This document shows, piece by piece, positions 53,290 through 61,570 of a stretch of 64,000 bases of DNA. This DNA comes from Desulfofundulus kuznetsovii DSM 6115 (GTDB taxonomy: Bacteria; Bacillota; Desulfotomaculia; Desulfotomaculales; Desulfovirgulaceae): positions 1,822,911-1,886,910 of the forward strand of contig NC_015573.1 in the NCBI RefSeq assembly GCF_000214705.1, written 5' to 3'. The position numbers and the translations under genes were made by a program. Position 1 is the first letter of the stretch. Every line of letters starts with the position of its first letter. Under the pieces are notes generated by a model, which ran no database searches, was not told where the DNA came from, and saw nothing but the letters and a program-made list of their open reading frames with translations.

Positions 53290-53308
53290 CAACTTTCTAA
53301 GTTCCAAC

Positions 53309-54673
53309 CTACCCCAAATCCACCCTGGGAAGCCGGGATAGGGACCTGGCCAGCTCTTCTTCCGGCAGGGGGTAGTCCTCCAGCTTGCCGGCCAGGTAGG
53401 CGTCATAGGAGGGCAGATCCAGGAAACCATGGCCGCTCAAGTTGAACAGGATGGTTCTCGCCTCCCCTGCTTCCCTGGCTGCCAGGGCTTCTTTAATGGC
53501 GCAGGCAATGGCGTGGGCGGACTCGGGAGCCGGTACGATTCCCTCGGAGCGGGCAAACATGATGGCACTTTGAAAGACATCGGTCTGGTTAAAGGCCCGC
53601 GCTTCGACAACGCCGTCATGCACCAGCTGGCTTACCAGGGGGGAGTCTCCGTGGTAGCGCAGGCCCCCGGCATGGATTCCGGGAGGCATGAACTCGGCCC
53701 CCAGGGTATACATGGGCAGAAGGGGCGTTAGCCCGGCCACATCGCCGTAATCGTAAGCAAATTTGCCCCGGGTCAAGGTGGGACAGGCGCTGGGCTCCAC
53801 GGCCACCAGCCGCACCTTTGATCCCCGCACCAGCTTGTCATGGGCAAAGGGGAAAGCCAGCCCTCCAAAGTTACTCCCACCGCCACAGCAGGCGATGACC
53901 ACGTCCGGGTAGTACCCGGCCCTGGCCATTTGTTCCCTGGCCTCCAGACCGATCACCGTTTGGTGCAAAAGAACGTGGTTGAGCACGCTGCCCAGGGCGT
54001 AATTGGTATCTTCCCGGCCGGCAGCATCTTCCACCGCTTCGCTGATGGCAATGCCCAGGCTGCCGGGGGAATCGGGTTCGGCGCTTAAGATCCTGCGCCC
54101 GGCGGCAGTTTGTTCGCTGGGGCTGGCATAGACTTTGGCCCCGAATATTTCCATCATGGAGCGGCGGTAGGGTTTCTGGTGGTAGCTGACTTTGACCATG
54201 TACACGGTACATTCAAGGCCAAAAAAATTACATGCCTGGGACAGGGCTACGCCCCACTGGCCTGCTCCCGTTTCCGTGGTCAACCTTTTGATACCTTCCT
54301 TTTTGTTGAAATAAGCCTGGGGTACAGCCGTGTTCAACTTATGACTTCCGGCGGGACTTACTCCCTCGTATTTATAAAAGATGCGGGCCGGCGTGTCCAG
54401 GGCCTTTTCCAGGCGGTGCGCCCGGTGTAGGGGACTGGGCCGCCAAAGGCGATAAATTTCCCGCACTTCTTCCGGAATTTCCACCCAGCGTTCCCGGGTC
54501 ATTTCCTGTTCAATCAATGACGTGGGAAAAATGGCCTTTAGATCATCCGGTCCTACTGGCTTTCCGGTAGCCGGATGTAATGGCGGTCGGGGCAATTGAG
54601 GCATGTCGGCCTGGATGTTGTACCAGTGCGTAGGCATTTCTCTTTCCGTAAGCAGGATTTTGGTTTCGCTCAT
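53309..54673 (-). CDS. TrpB2-type tryptophan synthase beta-like PLP enzyme
   Basis: 454 residues from ATG 54673. Longer than TrpB1, with the N-terminal extension ([20 protein letters not shown]) typical of TrpB2. PLP lysine in [20 protein letters not shown] (about 125), [17 protein letters not shown], the phosphate loop [15 protein letters not shown], and [12 protein letters not shown]. TrpB2 enzymes use serine and indole, often to salvage free indole without TrpA. No trpA is beside it; trpB1-trpA are at 31 kb. Confidence 0.92.
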   Translation of the reverse strand: MSETKILLTEREMPTHWYNIQADMPQLPRPPLHPATGKPVGPDDLKAIFPTSLIEQEMTRERWVEIPEEVREIYRLWRPSPLHRAHRLEKALDTPARIFYKYEGVSPAGSHKLNTAVPQAYFNKKEGIKRLTTETGAGQWGVALSQACNFFGLECTVYMVKVSYHQKPYRRSMMEIFGAKVYASPSEQTAAGRRILSAEPDSPGSLGIAISEAVEDAAGREDTNYALGSVLNHVLLHQTVIGLEAREQMARAGYYPDVVIACCGGGSNFGGLAFPFAHDKLVRGSKVRLVAVEPSACPTLTRGKFAYDYGDVAGLTPLLPMYTLGAEFMPPGIHAGGLRYHGDSPLVSQLVHDGVVEARAFNQTDVFQSAIMFARSEGIVPAPESAHAIACAIKEALAAREAGEARTILFNLSGHGFLDLPSYDAYLAGKLEDYPLPEEELARSLSRLPRVDLG

Positions 54674-54882
54674 CTCTTCTATGCTCCTTCTATAAAAAAA
54701 TACCTTACTGCGCCGTAAGCGCACCCTTCTTATTTTCGCCGGCGTGTGGGGAATTCCTCCTGGAAGATACAAATCAACTTTAAGTGTTAATTTCCATGGC
54801 AGGAAGAAATGTCCGCGTATACCTTATTAGTTACGGGGGAATCTAAAAGTGGCAACGTTAAAAAAGCAGGAGGTGCTTTGTT

Positions 54883-55182
54883 TTGATTCAAGGTTGGTCC
54901 GATACTCCAAAAGGCGTCGAGGTGAGGCCGGCTGGTTTCAATGAAGTGAACATTATTTACAACGGGCTTCTGGCCAAAAGTGGTGCCGACCAGGTTTACC
55001 TGCACTGCGGGTTTGGTGACCCGAAAAACTGGCAAAATGTCAGCACCATTAAAATGGAACGCACCCAGCGGGGTTGGGAAAGTACCCTGCGCATGCAAAA
55101 CGGCTTGATGTCCTTCTGCTTTAAGGATTCAGCCAACAACTGGGACAACAACAACGGTTACAACTGGACCGTGCGTGCTTAA
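54883..55182 (+). CDS. small stand-alone carbohydrate-binding-module-like protein
   Basis: 99 residues from TTG 54883 (GCAGGAGG 9 bases upstream), no signal peptide. The sequence pattern (VEVRPAGFNEVNIIYNGLLA, SGADQVYLHCGFGDPKNWQN, then FCFKDSANNWDNNNGYNW) resembles the starch/glycogen-binding modules (CBM25/CBM53-like) that occur as short free proteins in Clostridia. Aromatic Trp residues near W22-type positions and the DSANNWDNN loop would bind sugar. The target polymer is unknown; no glycogen genes are nearby. Confidence 0.8.
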   Translation: MIQGWSDTPKGVEVRPAGFNEVNIIYNGLLAKSGADQVYLHCGFGDPKNWQNVSTIKMERTQRGWESTLRMQNGLMSFCFKDSANNWDNNNGYNWTVRA

Positions 55183-55427
55183 CGAGCAGGAGGGGGCGGC
55201 TAGCCCCCGTCCCCGCGTACTACCGGACATGCGGGTCTGGTATCCGGTGGTTTACCAAGCTTGACGGAGATAAGAATAGCATTCGGTTAAGCTCATCAGG
55301 CCCTGGGATTGCCAGCAGGCGTTGCCCGGGGCTCTATTCTTGCCTCCATTCCTTAATGAACTCGTCAATGAACTCGTCCAGTCCCAACTGGAGTTCCCTC
55401 TTGTAAGAAAGACCGCAGGAAAGCCCG
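55183..55427. other. intergenic region without a convincing gene
   Basis: A GC-rich hairpin GGGGGC-GGCTA-GCCCCC (55192-55208) follows the carbohydrate-binding gene but lacks a T-run. The rest has no recognised element. A short minus-strand frame beyond the methylase stop (to about 55336) reads DEFIDEFIKEWRQE but has no good start. Confidence 0.4.
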
Positions 55428-56267
55428 TTAACGATAGTTACGAATAACCAGCTCCGATACCGGACCGCGTTTATCAGCCCGGCAGTTAACGGCCCTTTTA
55501 GCGTAAACCACTTGTACGTCGTAGCCTTTATAAAGCTCGCGGATGAATGGCGTATCCGAATTGCTCAGCATGACAAGACAGCCTTTTCGATCCAGTTCCC
55601 GAAACACTTCCGCCAAACGCTGCTGGTCGTCTTGCCCAAATGCTTCAGGGGTATAGCTGGTGAATTTGGCTGTTTCCGAAAGCGGATGGTAGGGAGGGTC
55701 CAGGTACACGAAAGCTCCCGGCTCCGTGCAGTCCAGGACCCGGCTGAAATCATCGCAGATTATTTCCGCCCTTTTCAAAGCCTCGCTCACCAGGCGGAGG
55801 TTCGGCTCATCCACTATTTTAGGGTTTTTGTAACGCCCGAATGGTACGTTGTGCTTACCCTGGCTGTTCACACGCCACAACCCGTTGTAGCCCGTCTTGT
55901 TCAGGTAGAGGAACCTGGAGGCCCGTTCCACAGAAGTGAGGTGACCGGGATCGAGGGCGCGAATGCGGTAGTAGTATTCCGCAGTGTTTTCGTGCTTCTT
56001 CAAGTCCTGCAGGAGAGCTTCCAGGTTGTCCCGCACGACCAGGTAGAAATTGATTAACTCATCGTTACTGTCGATCAACACCGCCCTGCGGGGTAGCAGG
56101 TGGAAGAAAACCGCCCCGCCGCCGACAAAGGGCTCTATGTAGAGATCGTACTCTTTTTGGGGAAACAACGGCCCAAACTGGAAAATAAGCTGGCCTTTGC
56201 CGCCCGCCCACTTGACCGGCGGCTTCGGAGCACCCTTTACCGTTCGAACAGAAAAAGTTTCACACAT
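55428..56267 (-). CDS. Dam-family (D12 class) DNA adenine N6-methyltransferase
   Basis: 279 residues. The SAM motif KPPVKWAGGKGQLIFQFGP (about 15-32), YIEPFVGGGAVFFHLL, and the catalytic DPPY in FVYLDPPYHPLSETAKF (about 190) establish the class. The rest (NKTGYNGLWRVNSQGKHNVPFGRYKNP) is typical of D12 enzymes, many of which methylate GATC-like sites. No restriction gene is adjacent, so it looks like an orphan methylase. It begins inside the end of a radical-SAM gene remnant. Confidence 0.92.
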   Translation of the reverse strand: MCETFSVRTVKGAPKPPVKWAGGKGQLIFQFGPLFPQKEYDLYIEPFVGGGAVFFHLLPRRAVLIDSNDELINFYLVVRDNLEALLQDLKKHENTAEYYYRIRALDPGHLTSVERASRFLYLNKTGYNGLWRVNSQGKHNVPFGRYKNPKIVDEPNLRLVSEALKRAEIICDDFSRVLDCTEPGAFVYLDPPYHPLSETAKFTSYTPEAFGQDDQQRLAEVFRELDRKGCLVMLSNSDTPFIRELYKGYDVQVVYAKRAVNCRADKRGPVSELVIRNYR

Positions 56268-56440
56268 AGTCTGCCATCATCCTTTAAAAATCGCTCCCAG
56301 GGATTAGTAAACATCACCGGTCCCTTATTGTCGCGGAACGTCAACCACAAGTAGCAATAAGCGCAATCGCAGGGGCAGCCGTTGGAAAGAATCAGGCGCT
56401 CTCGCTCGCAAAAACAACCACCCCTTTCCTTTCGCTAACT
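56237..56440 (-). pseudogene. C-terminally rearranged fragment of a radical SAM gene
   Basis: An open minus-strand frame upstream of, and overlapping, the methylase start reads LILSNGCPCDCAYCYLWLTF, then RDNKGPVMFTNPWERFLKDD and a stop at 56237-56239. It holds an intact CxxxCxxC radical-SAM cluster motif (Cys at positions 1, 5 and 8 of CPCDCAYC) in the style of spore-photoproduct-lyase relatives. There is no N-terminal start or complete barrel within the 56237-56450 space, so it seems to be a remnant. Confidence 0.6.
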
Positions 56441-56519
56441 TATGTGAACAAAAAGTTCGCCCTCAAGGGGCGAGATCCTGCAACTTAGACGAACTTTTCC
56501 AGGAGATTTTGGGCGCACA

Positions 56520-56556
56520 CGAAAAGGGGACGGGTTTTTAAACCGTCCCTTTTTAA
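56520..56556 (-). terminator. terminator of the dehydratase-activase-like operon
   Basis: Minus strand GGGACGG-TTTAAAAA-CCCGTCCC followed by CTTTTCG, overlapping the end of the activase gene. Confidence 0.7.
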
Positions 56557-57533
56557 ACGGCGTTCTCTTGACACCCCAGGGAGCCGGACCACCGGCCGCA
56601 GCGATCCCCCCAGCGGGCAATAACTTCGCCTTCCCTGGTGATTTCCACCACTTCGCACAGGTTCGGGCAACCCTCACATTCAAAGCCTCCAGCTTTAAAC
56701 CGGGTTTTGGCCACTCCGAATCCCCGGAACCGGCTGGTTCCCCCGCCGGCCATTTTCTCCCGGGCTAAAAGGGCCGCACCCACCGCCCCCATCACGTTGT
56801 AGTGGGGAGGAACATGCACTTCCAGGCCCAGGGCCTGCTCGAAGGCCCGCCGCATGCCGGCGTTGGCCGCCACCCCGCCCTGAAAGACAACCGGGGGGAG
56901 AATCTCCTTGCCCTTGCCGACGTTGTTCAGGTAATTGCGGACCAGGGCCTCGCACAAACCGGCCAGGATATCGGGCAGGCTGTAGCCCATCTGCTGCTTA
57001 TGGATCATGTCCGACTCGGCAAAAACGGCACAACGGCCGGCTATACGTACCGGAACGGTGGATTTCAGGGCCAGTTCACCGAAATCTTCGATGGGAATAT
57101 TCAACCGGGCCGCCTGCTGGTCCAGGAAAGAGCCGGTACCTGCGGCGCAAACAGTGTTCATGGCAAAGTCGGTCACCACGCCATTGCGCAGGATGATAAT
57201 TTTGGAGTCCTGGCCCCCAATCTCCAGGATGGTCTGCACTCCCGGCACCAGGGTGGAGGCGGCCACGGCGTGGCTGGTAATCTCATTTTTCACCACATCG
57301 GCCCCGGCAATTATCCCGGCCAGGTAACGGCCGCTGCCGGTGGTGCCCACCCCCCGGACAACGGTATTTGCGGGCAGGCGTTCGGCCAGCTGCCGCAATC
57401 CCTCCTGCAAAGCAAAAATGGGCTGCCCCCGCGTGCGCAGGTAAATGGCTTCCCTGATTTTACCGTTTTCACCCATAAAGACCAGATTGGTGCTTACGGA
57501 ACCCACATCAATGCCCAGGTATCCCTTCATCAT
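56553..57533 (-). CDS. acyl-CoA dehydratase activase (BadF/BcrA/HgdC ATPase family)
   Basis: 326 residues. ASKHA-fold ATPase: GYLGIDVGSVSTNLVFMG (phosphate 1), LEIGGQDSKIIILRNG (phosphate 2 region), and the [4Fe-4S]-bridging Cys regions TVCAAGTGSFLDQQAARL and AGRCAVFAESDMIHKQQ. These proteins use ATP to push an electron into a 2-hydroxyacyl-CoA dehydratase-type partner. A Cys-rich C-terminal extension (CEGCPNLCEV and WGDRCGRW) is additional. It overlaps the stop of the preceding gene by 4 bases. Confidence 0.9.
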   Translation of the reverse strand: MMKGYLGIDVGSVSTNLVFMGENGKIREAIYLRTRGQPIFALQEGLRQLAERLPANTVVRGVGTTGSGRYLAGIIAGADVVKNEITSHAVAASTLVPGVQTILEIGGQDSKIIILRNGVVTDFAMNTVCAAGTGSFLDQQAARLNIPIEDFGELALKSTVPVRIAGRCAVFAESDMIHKQQMGYSLPDILAGLCEALVRNYLNNVGKGKEILPPVVFQGGVAANAGMRRAFEQALGLEVHVPPHYNVMGAVGAALLAREKMAGGGTSRFRGFGVAKTRFKAGGFECEGCPNLCEVVEITREGEVIARWGDRCGRWSGSLGCQENAV

Positions 57534-58615
57534 ACTACCACTCCTCTTTTTCTGGCCAGCAGGTCCACAAAAGCCTCCAGGCGGGTGACCAGCCCCGCTT
57601 CCCCGGACTGTTCATCCACGGTGATGGTCAACGTGGGGATGTCCAGCTCGTTGCTCAGCCCGGGCAGCACGCTGTGGGCCACAATTTCGGGCATGCAGGT
57701 AAAGGGCAGGAGCTGGATCACGCCGTCATAACCCTGCCGGGCGTATATGACCGTGCTGCCCACGGTTTCCTGCCCGTGGCCTCCAACAAAATGGTTTAAA
57801 TAAGGAGGCGCCGCCCGGCAGGCCTCCCTGCGGCTGCGCAGCCCTCTGACCAGGCCCAGGAAAAGGTGGTCGTTGATCCACTCGCTCAAATAAATGGACC
57901 GGTCGGCCTGGACACCCAGGTAGCCCAGCTTCCTTTCCAGGTCATGGTTAGCAAAGGGCTCCAAAAGGGTGAAGATTTCACCGACGATGCCCACGCGCAG
58001 AACCGGCCGGGGCTTTATGGCCACCTGGGCCATGATTTTGCGCGCCCGTTCCGCGGCTTTTGGCAAATCCCGCGGGTGTTTGACGGGGATGATTTCCTGC
58101 AGGGCCCGTTGGAACGCTTTATCGGTGCTGCCCCGGTGGCTCTCCCGGGGACGCAGGTAATGGGCCTGCCTTTCCAGTTCGTCCACCATGCGGGCCTTCT
58201 GGTACCCGAAGCGAATACCCCTTATCACTTCCCACCAGGAACTGTGGCCGGTGATGTATTTGATCTTGGAAAGCAGCTCCCCCACATGTCTCTGGGGAGG
58301 TTCCATCACCACCAAACGGTAGTTGTAACCCAGGTCTTCCAGGATGGCGTGCTCCACCTGGGCATAGTAGCCGAAGCGGCAGGGCCCGCACCCACCGGCC
58401 ATAAGAATGGTGTCCGCCCCCCGTTCCGCCGCTTCTATGAAATTGCCCAGGTTTAATTTAAGGGGTAAACAGGCAAATTCAGGGGCATGCCTGGCTCCCA
58501 GGGTCAGGGTGCGTTTGCTGGTAGGCGGCGGTACCACCACCTCCACCCCCAGGTATTCCAGCATGGCCGCAAGGCAGATCCACATATGTCCCATGTGAGG
58601 AAAGGTGACCTTCAT
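57530..58615 (-). CDS. 2-hydroxyacyl-CoA dehydratase D-component-like protein (CoA-activase associated)
   Basis: 361 residues from ATG 58615, overlapping the previous stop. MKVTFPHMGHMWICLAAMLE opens it; Cys in EFACLPLKLNLGNF and in GGCGPCRFGYYAQ could bind a cluster. VGIVGEIFTLLEPFANHDLE and LLPFTCMPEIVAHSVLPGL follow. The end (LTITVDEQSGEAGLVTRLEA) resembles the end of its upstream neighbour, pointing to an ancient duplication. The substrate is not known. Confidence 0.8.
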   Translation of the reverse strand: MKVTFPHMGHMWICLAAMLEYLGVEVVVPPPTSKRTLTLGARHAPEFACLPLKLNLGNFIEAAERGADTILMAGGCGPCRFGYYAQVEHAILEDLGYNYRLVVMEPPQRHVGELLSKIKYITGHSSWWEVIRGIRFGYQKARMVDELERQAHYLRPRESHRGSTDKAFQRALQEIIPVKHPRDLPKAAERARKIMAQVAIKPRPVLRVGIVGEIFTLLEPFANHDLERKLGYLGVQADRSIYLSEWINDHLFLGLVRGLRSRREACRAAPPYLNHFVGGHGQETVGSTVIYARQGYDGVIQLLPFTCMPEIVAHSVLPGLSNELDIPTLTITVDEQSGEAGLVTRLEAFVDLLARKRGVVV

Positions 58616-59604
58616 TGGACACTCTCCCCTGCCGGAAGAAACTGCCGGCGCTCCATCATATCCAAAAAGGCTTCCAGGCGGGTCACCACCCCGGCTTCTG
58701 CCGAATGTTCGTCCAGGGTCAGGTTGAGGAAAGGCTTCCCCCGGCGCCTCACCTCCCGGGAGATCAGTTCCCCGGTGAGGGAATCGGGACCACAGGCAAA
58801 GGAAGCCACGTGGATGATGCCGTCCACATCCGGGCTCTGGAGGTAGTGCCAGGCAGCACCGATCATGCGCTGTCCCAGGCTCCAGAAAAGATGCTTGGGC
58901 AGCCTGGCGGCCTGTTCCCGGACGAGGGTTTCCGGGAGGTTGTCGGCGCTGCAAACCCGCACCCCGTTCCTGGCGAGGCGGCTCAAGAGGTTCATGCTGA
59001 TGTAGGGGTCGTAAATATTGTACGGATGGCCGATTACGGCCACCGCCGGGCCGCCGCCACCCGGTTCCCGCCCTTCTGCAACTCCCTGATACAGTACCGC
59101 CAGGGCCTGTTCCGGGAAAAGCCCTTTTTCCAACAGCTGTACATAGCGGGCCTGGGTGTGCACGGCCCGACGGTAGGCAAGGTAAATGGCGAGCCGGTTG
59201 CTGGTAAAGTTGCGGCCCAGAGCAAAAAAGAAAGGGTAAGGGCTATCCCTGTGGTAAAGGTTAAGATTTGGATCTATGAGGGGCGGCAGCCCTGAAATCC
59301 CGTGCCGGACCATGTCGGGAAAGCCAAGGAATTTGGGGCAAATATACTCCCGCCGGGCTATACTTACCAGCCGGGGCAAAAAAAGCACATCCACCCGGTC
59401 TTTTAAATCAAGCACGTGACCAAAGGCCAACCGTACCGGCAGGCAGACGTCATCCCCCGAATTCTGTAAACCGGCTTCTAAAATAGTTTTGGTGGTCGGC
59501 CTGGAGATAACCACTTCCAGCCCCAGAGCTTCAAAAAAGGTACGCCACAAAGGTAAGTAGTAGTAATAGAGCAAGGCCCTGGGTATACCTACCTTAAGGG
59601 TCAT
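58612..59604 (-). CDS. DUF2229-type acyl-CoA dehydratase-activase-related protein
   Basis: 330 residues from ATG 59604 (GGAAAGGAG upstream). It opens VGIPRALLYYYYLPLWRTFF, has Cys in NSGDDVCLPVRLAFGHV and RREYICPKFLG, a nucleotide-like VAVIGHPYNIYDPYISM, and ASFACGPDSLTGELI. Its end (LNLTLDEHSAEAGVVTRLEA) parallels the next gene. Together with the two genes behind it this is a conserved but uncharacterised three-gene unit of Firmicutes; activase chemistry is inferred from the ATPase. Confidence 0.82.
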   Translation of the reverse strand: MTLKVGIPRALLYYYYLPLWRTFFEALGLEVVISRPTTKTILEAGLQNSGDDVCLPVRLAFGHVLDLKDRVDVLFLPRLVSIARREYICPKFLGFPDMVRHGISGLPPLIDPNLNLYHRDSPYPFFFALGRNFTSNRLAIYLAYRRAVHTQARYVQLLEKGLFPEQALAVLYQGVAEGREPGGGGPAVAVIGHPYNIYDPYISMNLLSRLARNGVRVCSADNLPETLVREQAARLPKHLFWSLGQRMIGAAWHYLQSPDVDGIIHVASFACGPDSLTGELISREVRRRGKPFLNLTLDEHSAEAGVVTRLEAFLDMMERRQFLPAGESVQ

Positions 59605-59661
59605 GGGTTCACTCCTTTCCGGCATAGCAATATTCTTATTATGGCCCAACGGGCCAAAAAT

Positions 59662-59690
59662 AAAACAGCCCCCGGGCTGGGGGCTTACCG
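59662..59690 (-). terminator. terminator of the spoVA unit
   Basis: Minus strand AGCCCCC-AGCC-CGGGGGCT followed by GTTTTATTTTT, overlapping the spoVAF stop. Confidence 0.75.
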
Positions 59691-61193
59691 TTTCCGGACC
59701 GGTTCGGGTATGGCCTGCCGGTATTTGTCCCGGGGTTTTATGATGCTGGGGCGGATGTTGTCTACCGGCACAGGGGAACGCACCAGCACTTTCTTCATGG
59801 CCGCCCAGTTAAAGGGGATGAGGGGCCACAGGTAAGGGACGCCAAAGGACCTGGTGGCCACCAGAAAGGCAAAGGTTGCCAGCATGGCGATGATAAAGCC
59901 GGGCAGGCCGGCCACAGCCACTGCCGCCAGCAAGAACAGGCGCACCAGGCGGTTGGCCTGGGAAAGTTCGTAACTGGGGGTAAGAAAGATTCCGGTTGCG
60001 GCTACCGCCGTATACAAAATCACCTCGGGGGCAAATAAACCCACGGAAACGGCAATATCGCCTATAAGCAGGGCGGCGATCAAGCTGATGGACACCGACA
60101 GGCCCGTGGGTGTGTGGATGGTGGCCAACCGTACCATGTCAACGGCAAACTCGGCAATAATAAACTGTATGATCAAGGGAATGGCTCCAATTTTTTTGGG
60201 GCCGATGAACTTCAAAGCCGGTGGTAACAGTTCGGGATGCAGGGCGGCTAAAAACCAGAGGGGTAACAAGAAGATGGACACGGCCACCCCCACAAAGCGT
60301 ACCGTCCGCAACCACACACCCACTGCCGGGCTCTGGCGGTATTCCTCGGCATGCTGCAGGTGATGAAAGTAGGTAGCGGGGACAATGGCCACACTGGGAG
60401 AGGTGTCCACCAGCACCAGCACATGTCCTTCCAGCAGGTGAATGGCGGCCACGTCGGGCCGTTCGGTGTAGCGCACCCGGGGGAAGGGATTCCAGTAGCT
60501 GCCGGGAGTAATTAATTCTTCCACCGCTTTTTCTGCCATGGGCAGCCCGTCAATGTTGATGTTTTTAATCTTTTCCTTGATGCTGTCCACCAGATCCGGG
60601 TTGGCCACATCCTGCAAAAAGCAAATAACTATATCGGTTTTGGACCGTTTGCCCGCCTGGAGGATTTCCATGCGCAGCCTGGGGTCCCTGAGACGGCGGC
60701 GAATGAGGGCGGTGTTGTAAACCAGCGTTTCGGTAAAACCATCCCGGGAACCCCGCACCACCCTTTCCAGATCCGGTTCCTCGGGCTGGCGCACGGGGTA
60801 AATCCGGGCATCAATGATAATGGCCTTCTCTTCCCCGTCAATAAGCAGTGCCTGGGGGCCGGAAAGCACCTTTTCTACCACGTCCTCCAGGTGATCCACC
60901 TGGCTGACTTCGGTGAAGGGAACGTGGCGGTTAAAAAGCTTGCGGAAGGTATTGATGGTCATCCCTTCCCGTTCCAGTTCCGCCAGGTGCTCCAAAATAA
61001 GGGTAAAAATCTGATCGTTGGTCAGCCCGTCCACAAAGATCAGGGCTGCCTTTACCCCGCCAATGTTCAGTTCCCGCAGGATAACATCGTAGCTTTCCCC
61101 TATTCCAAGCGCCTTTTTCAGCAACTCTGTATTCTCTTCCAGCCTTTTTTTCACAGGCGTTTTGTTGCCGGCATCTTGTGCCTGCTGGCTCAT
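59685..61193 (-). CDS. spoVAF: spore germination protein SpoVAF (GerA family)
   Basis: 502 residues from ATG 61193 (AGGAG 8 bases upstream). A soluble N-terminal half (about 1-290) precedes about five membrane helices (about 295-460) and a basic tail. GerA-type stretches: SPAVGVWLRTVRFVGVAVSI, IPLIIQFIIAEFAVDMVRLA and TPTGLSVSISLIAALLIGD. SpoVAF associates with the SpoVA channel that handles dipicolinic acid. It is the last spoVA gene here; no spoVAA or spoVAB is present. Confidence 0.92.
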   Translation of the reverse strand: MSQQAQDAGNKTPVKKRLEENTELLKKALGIGESYDVILRELNIGGVKAALIFVDGLTNDQIFTLILEHLAELEREGMTINTFRKLFNRHVPFTEVSQVDHLEDVVEKVLSGPQALLIDGEEKAIIIDARIYPVRQPEEPDLERVVRGSRDGFTETLVYNTALIRRRLRDPRLRMEILQAGKRSKTDIVICFLQDVANPDLVDSIKEKIKNINIDGLPMAEKAVEELITPGSYWNPFPRVRYTERPDVAAIHLLEGHVLVLVDTSPSVAIVPATYFHHLQHAEEYRQSPAVGVWLRTVRFVGVAVSIFLLPLWFLAALHPELLPPALKFIGPKKIGAIPLIIQFIIAEFAVDMVRLATIHTPTGLSVSISLIAALLIGDIAVSVGLFAPEVILYTAVAATGIFLTPSYELSQANRLVRLFLLAAVAVAGLPGFIIAMLATFAFLVATRSFGVPYLWPLIPFNWAAMKKVLVRSPVPVDNIRPSIIKPRDKYRQAIPEPVRKR

Positions 61194-61204
61194 AAAATTC
61201 ACTC

Positions 61205-61561
61205 CTATCCTTTTGGTCGGAAGGCCAGGGCGGCCAGGTAACCAAAAACGACCGCTGCGGTTATACCGGCTGCTGTAGCGGCCACCCCTCCGGAAAAGGC
61301 CCCCAGGACTCCCTTTTCTTTTACCCCCCCGATGGCTCCCTGGGCCAGGAGGTGGCCGAAACCACTTAAGGGCACCGTAGCCCCCGCTCCGGCCCAGTTC
61401 ACCAGGGGCTGGTACAACCCCAGGGCGCTTAAGATAACTCCTGCGGTAACAAAACCTACCAGCACGTGGGCGGGGGTAACCTTATAGCTGGTTAAATCCA
61501 TGAGGAGCTGGGCAATCACACATAACAGACCGCCCACGATAAACGCCTTTAAAAAAATCAT
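61205..61561 (-). CDS. spoVAE: stage V sporulation protein AE (SpoVAEb type)
   Basis: 118 residues from ATG 61561, three or four membrane helices. MIFLKAFIVGGLLCVIAQLL and the loop GFGHLLAQGAIGGVKEKGVL are characteristic. Part of the dipicolinate channel with SpoVAC. It begins 10 bases after spoVAD. Confidence 0.93.
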   Translation of the reverse strand: MIFLKAFIVGGLLCVIAQLLMDLTSYKVTPAHVLVGFVTAGVILSALGLYQPLVNWAGAGATVPLSGFGHLLAQGAIGGVKEKGVLGAFSGGVAATAAGITAAVVFGYLAALAFRPKG

Positions 61562-61570
61562 GTTTCTCAA

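Noticed and set aside
54674-54772. N-terminal extension of TrpB2
   Set aside because: Arg-rich, no ribosome site, and not part of the family; ATG 54673 fits the usual length.
55336-55440. Short minus-strand frame after the methylase stop
   Set aside because: No start codon with a ribosome site; only about 18 residues follow the best candidate.
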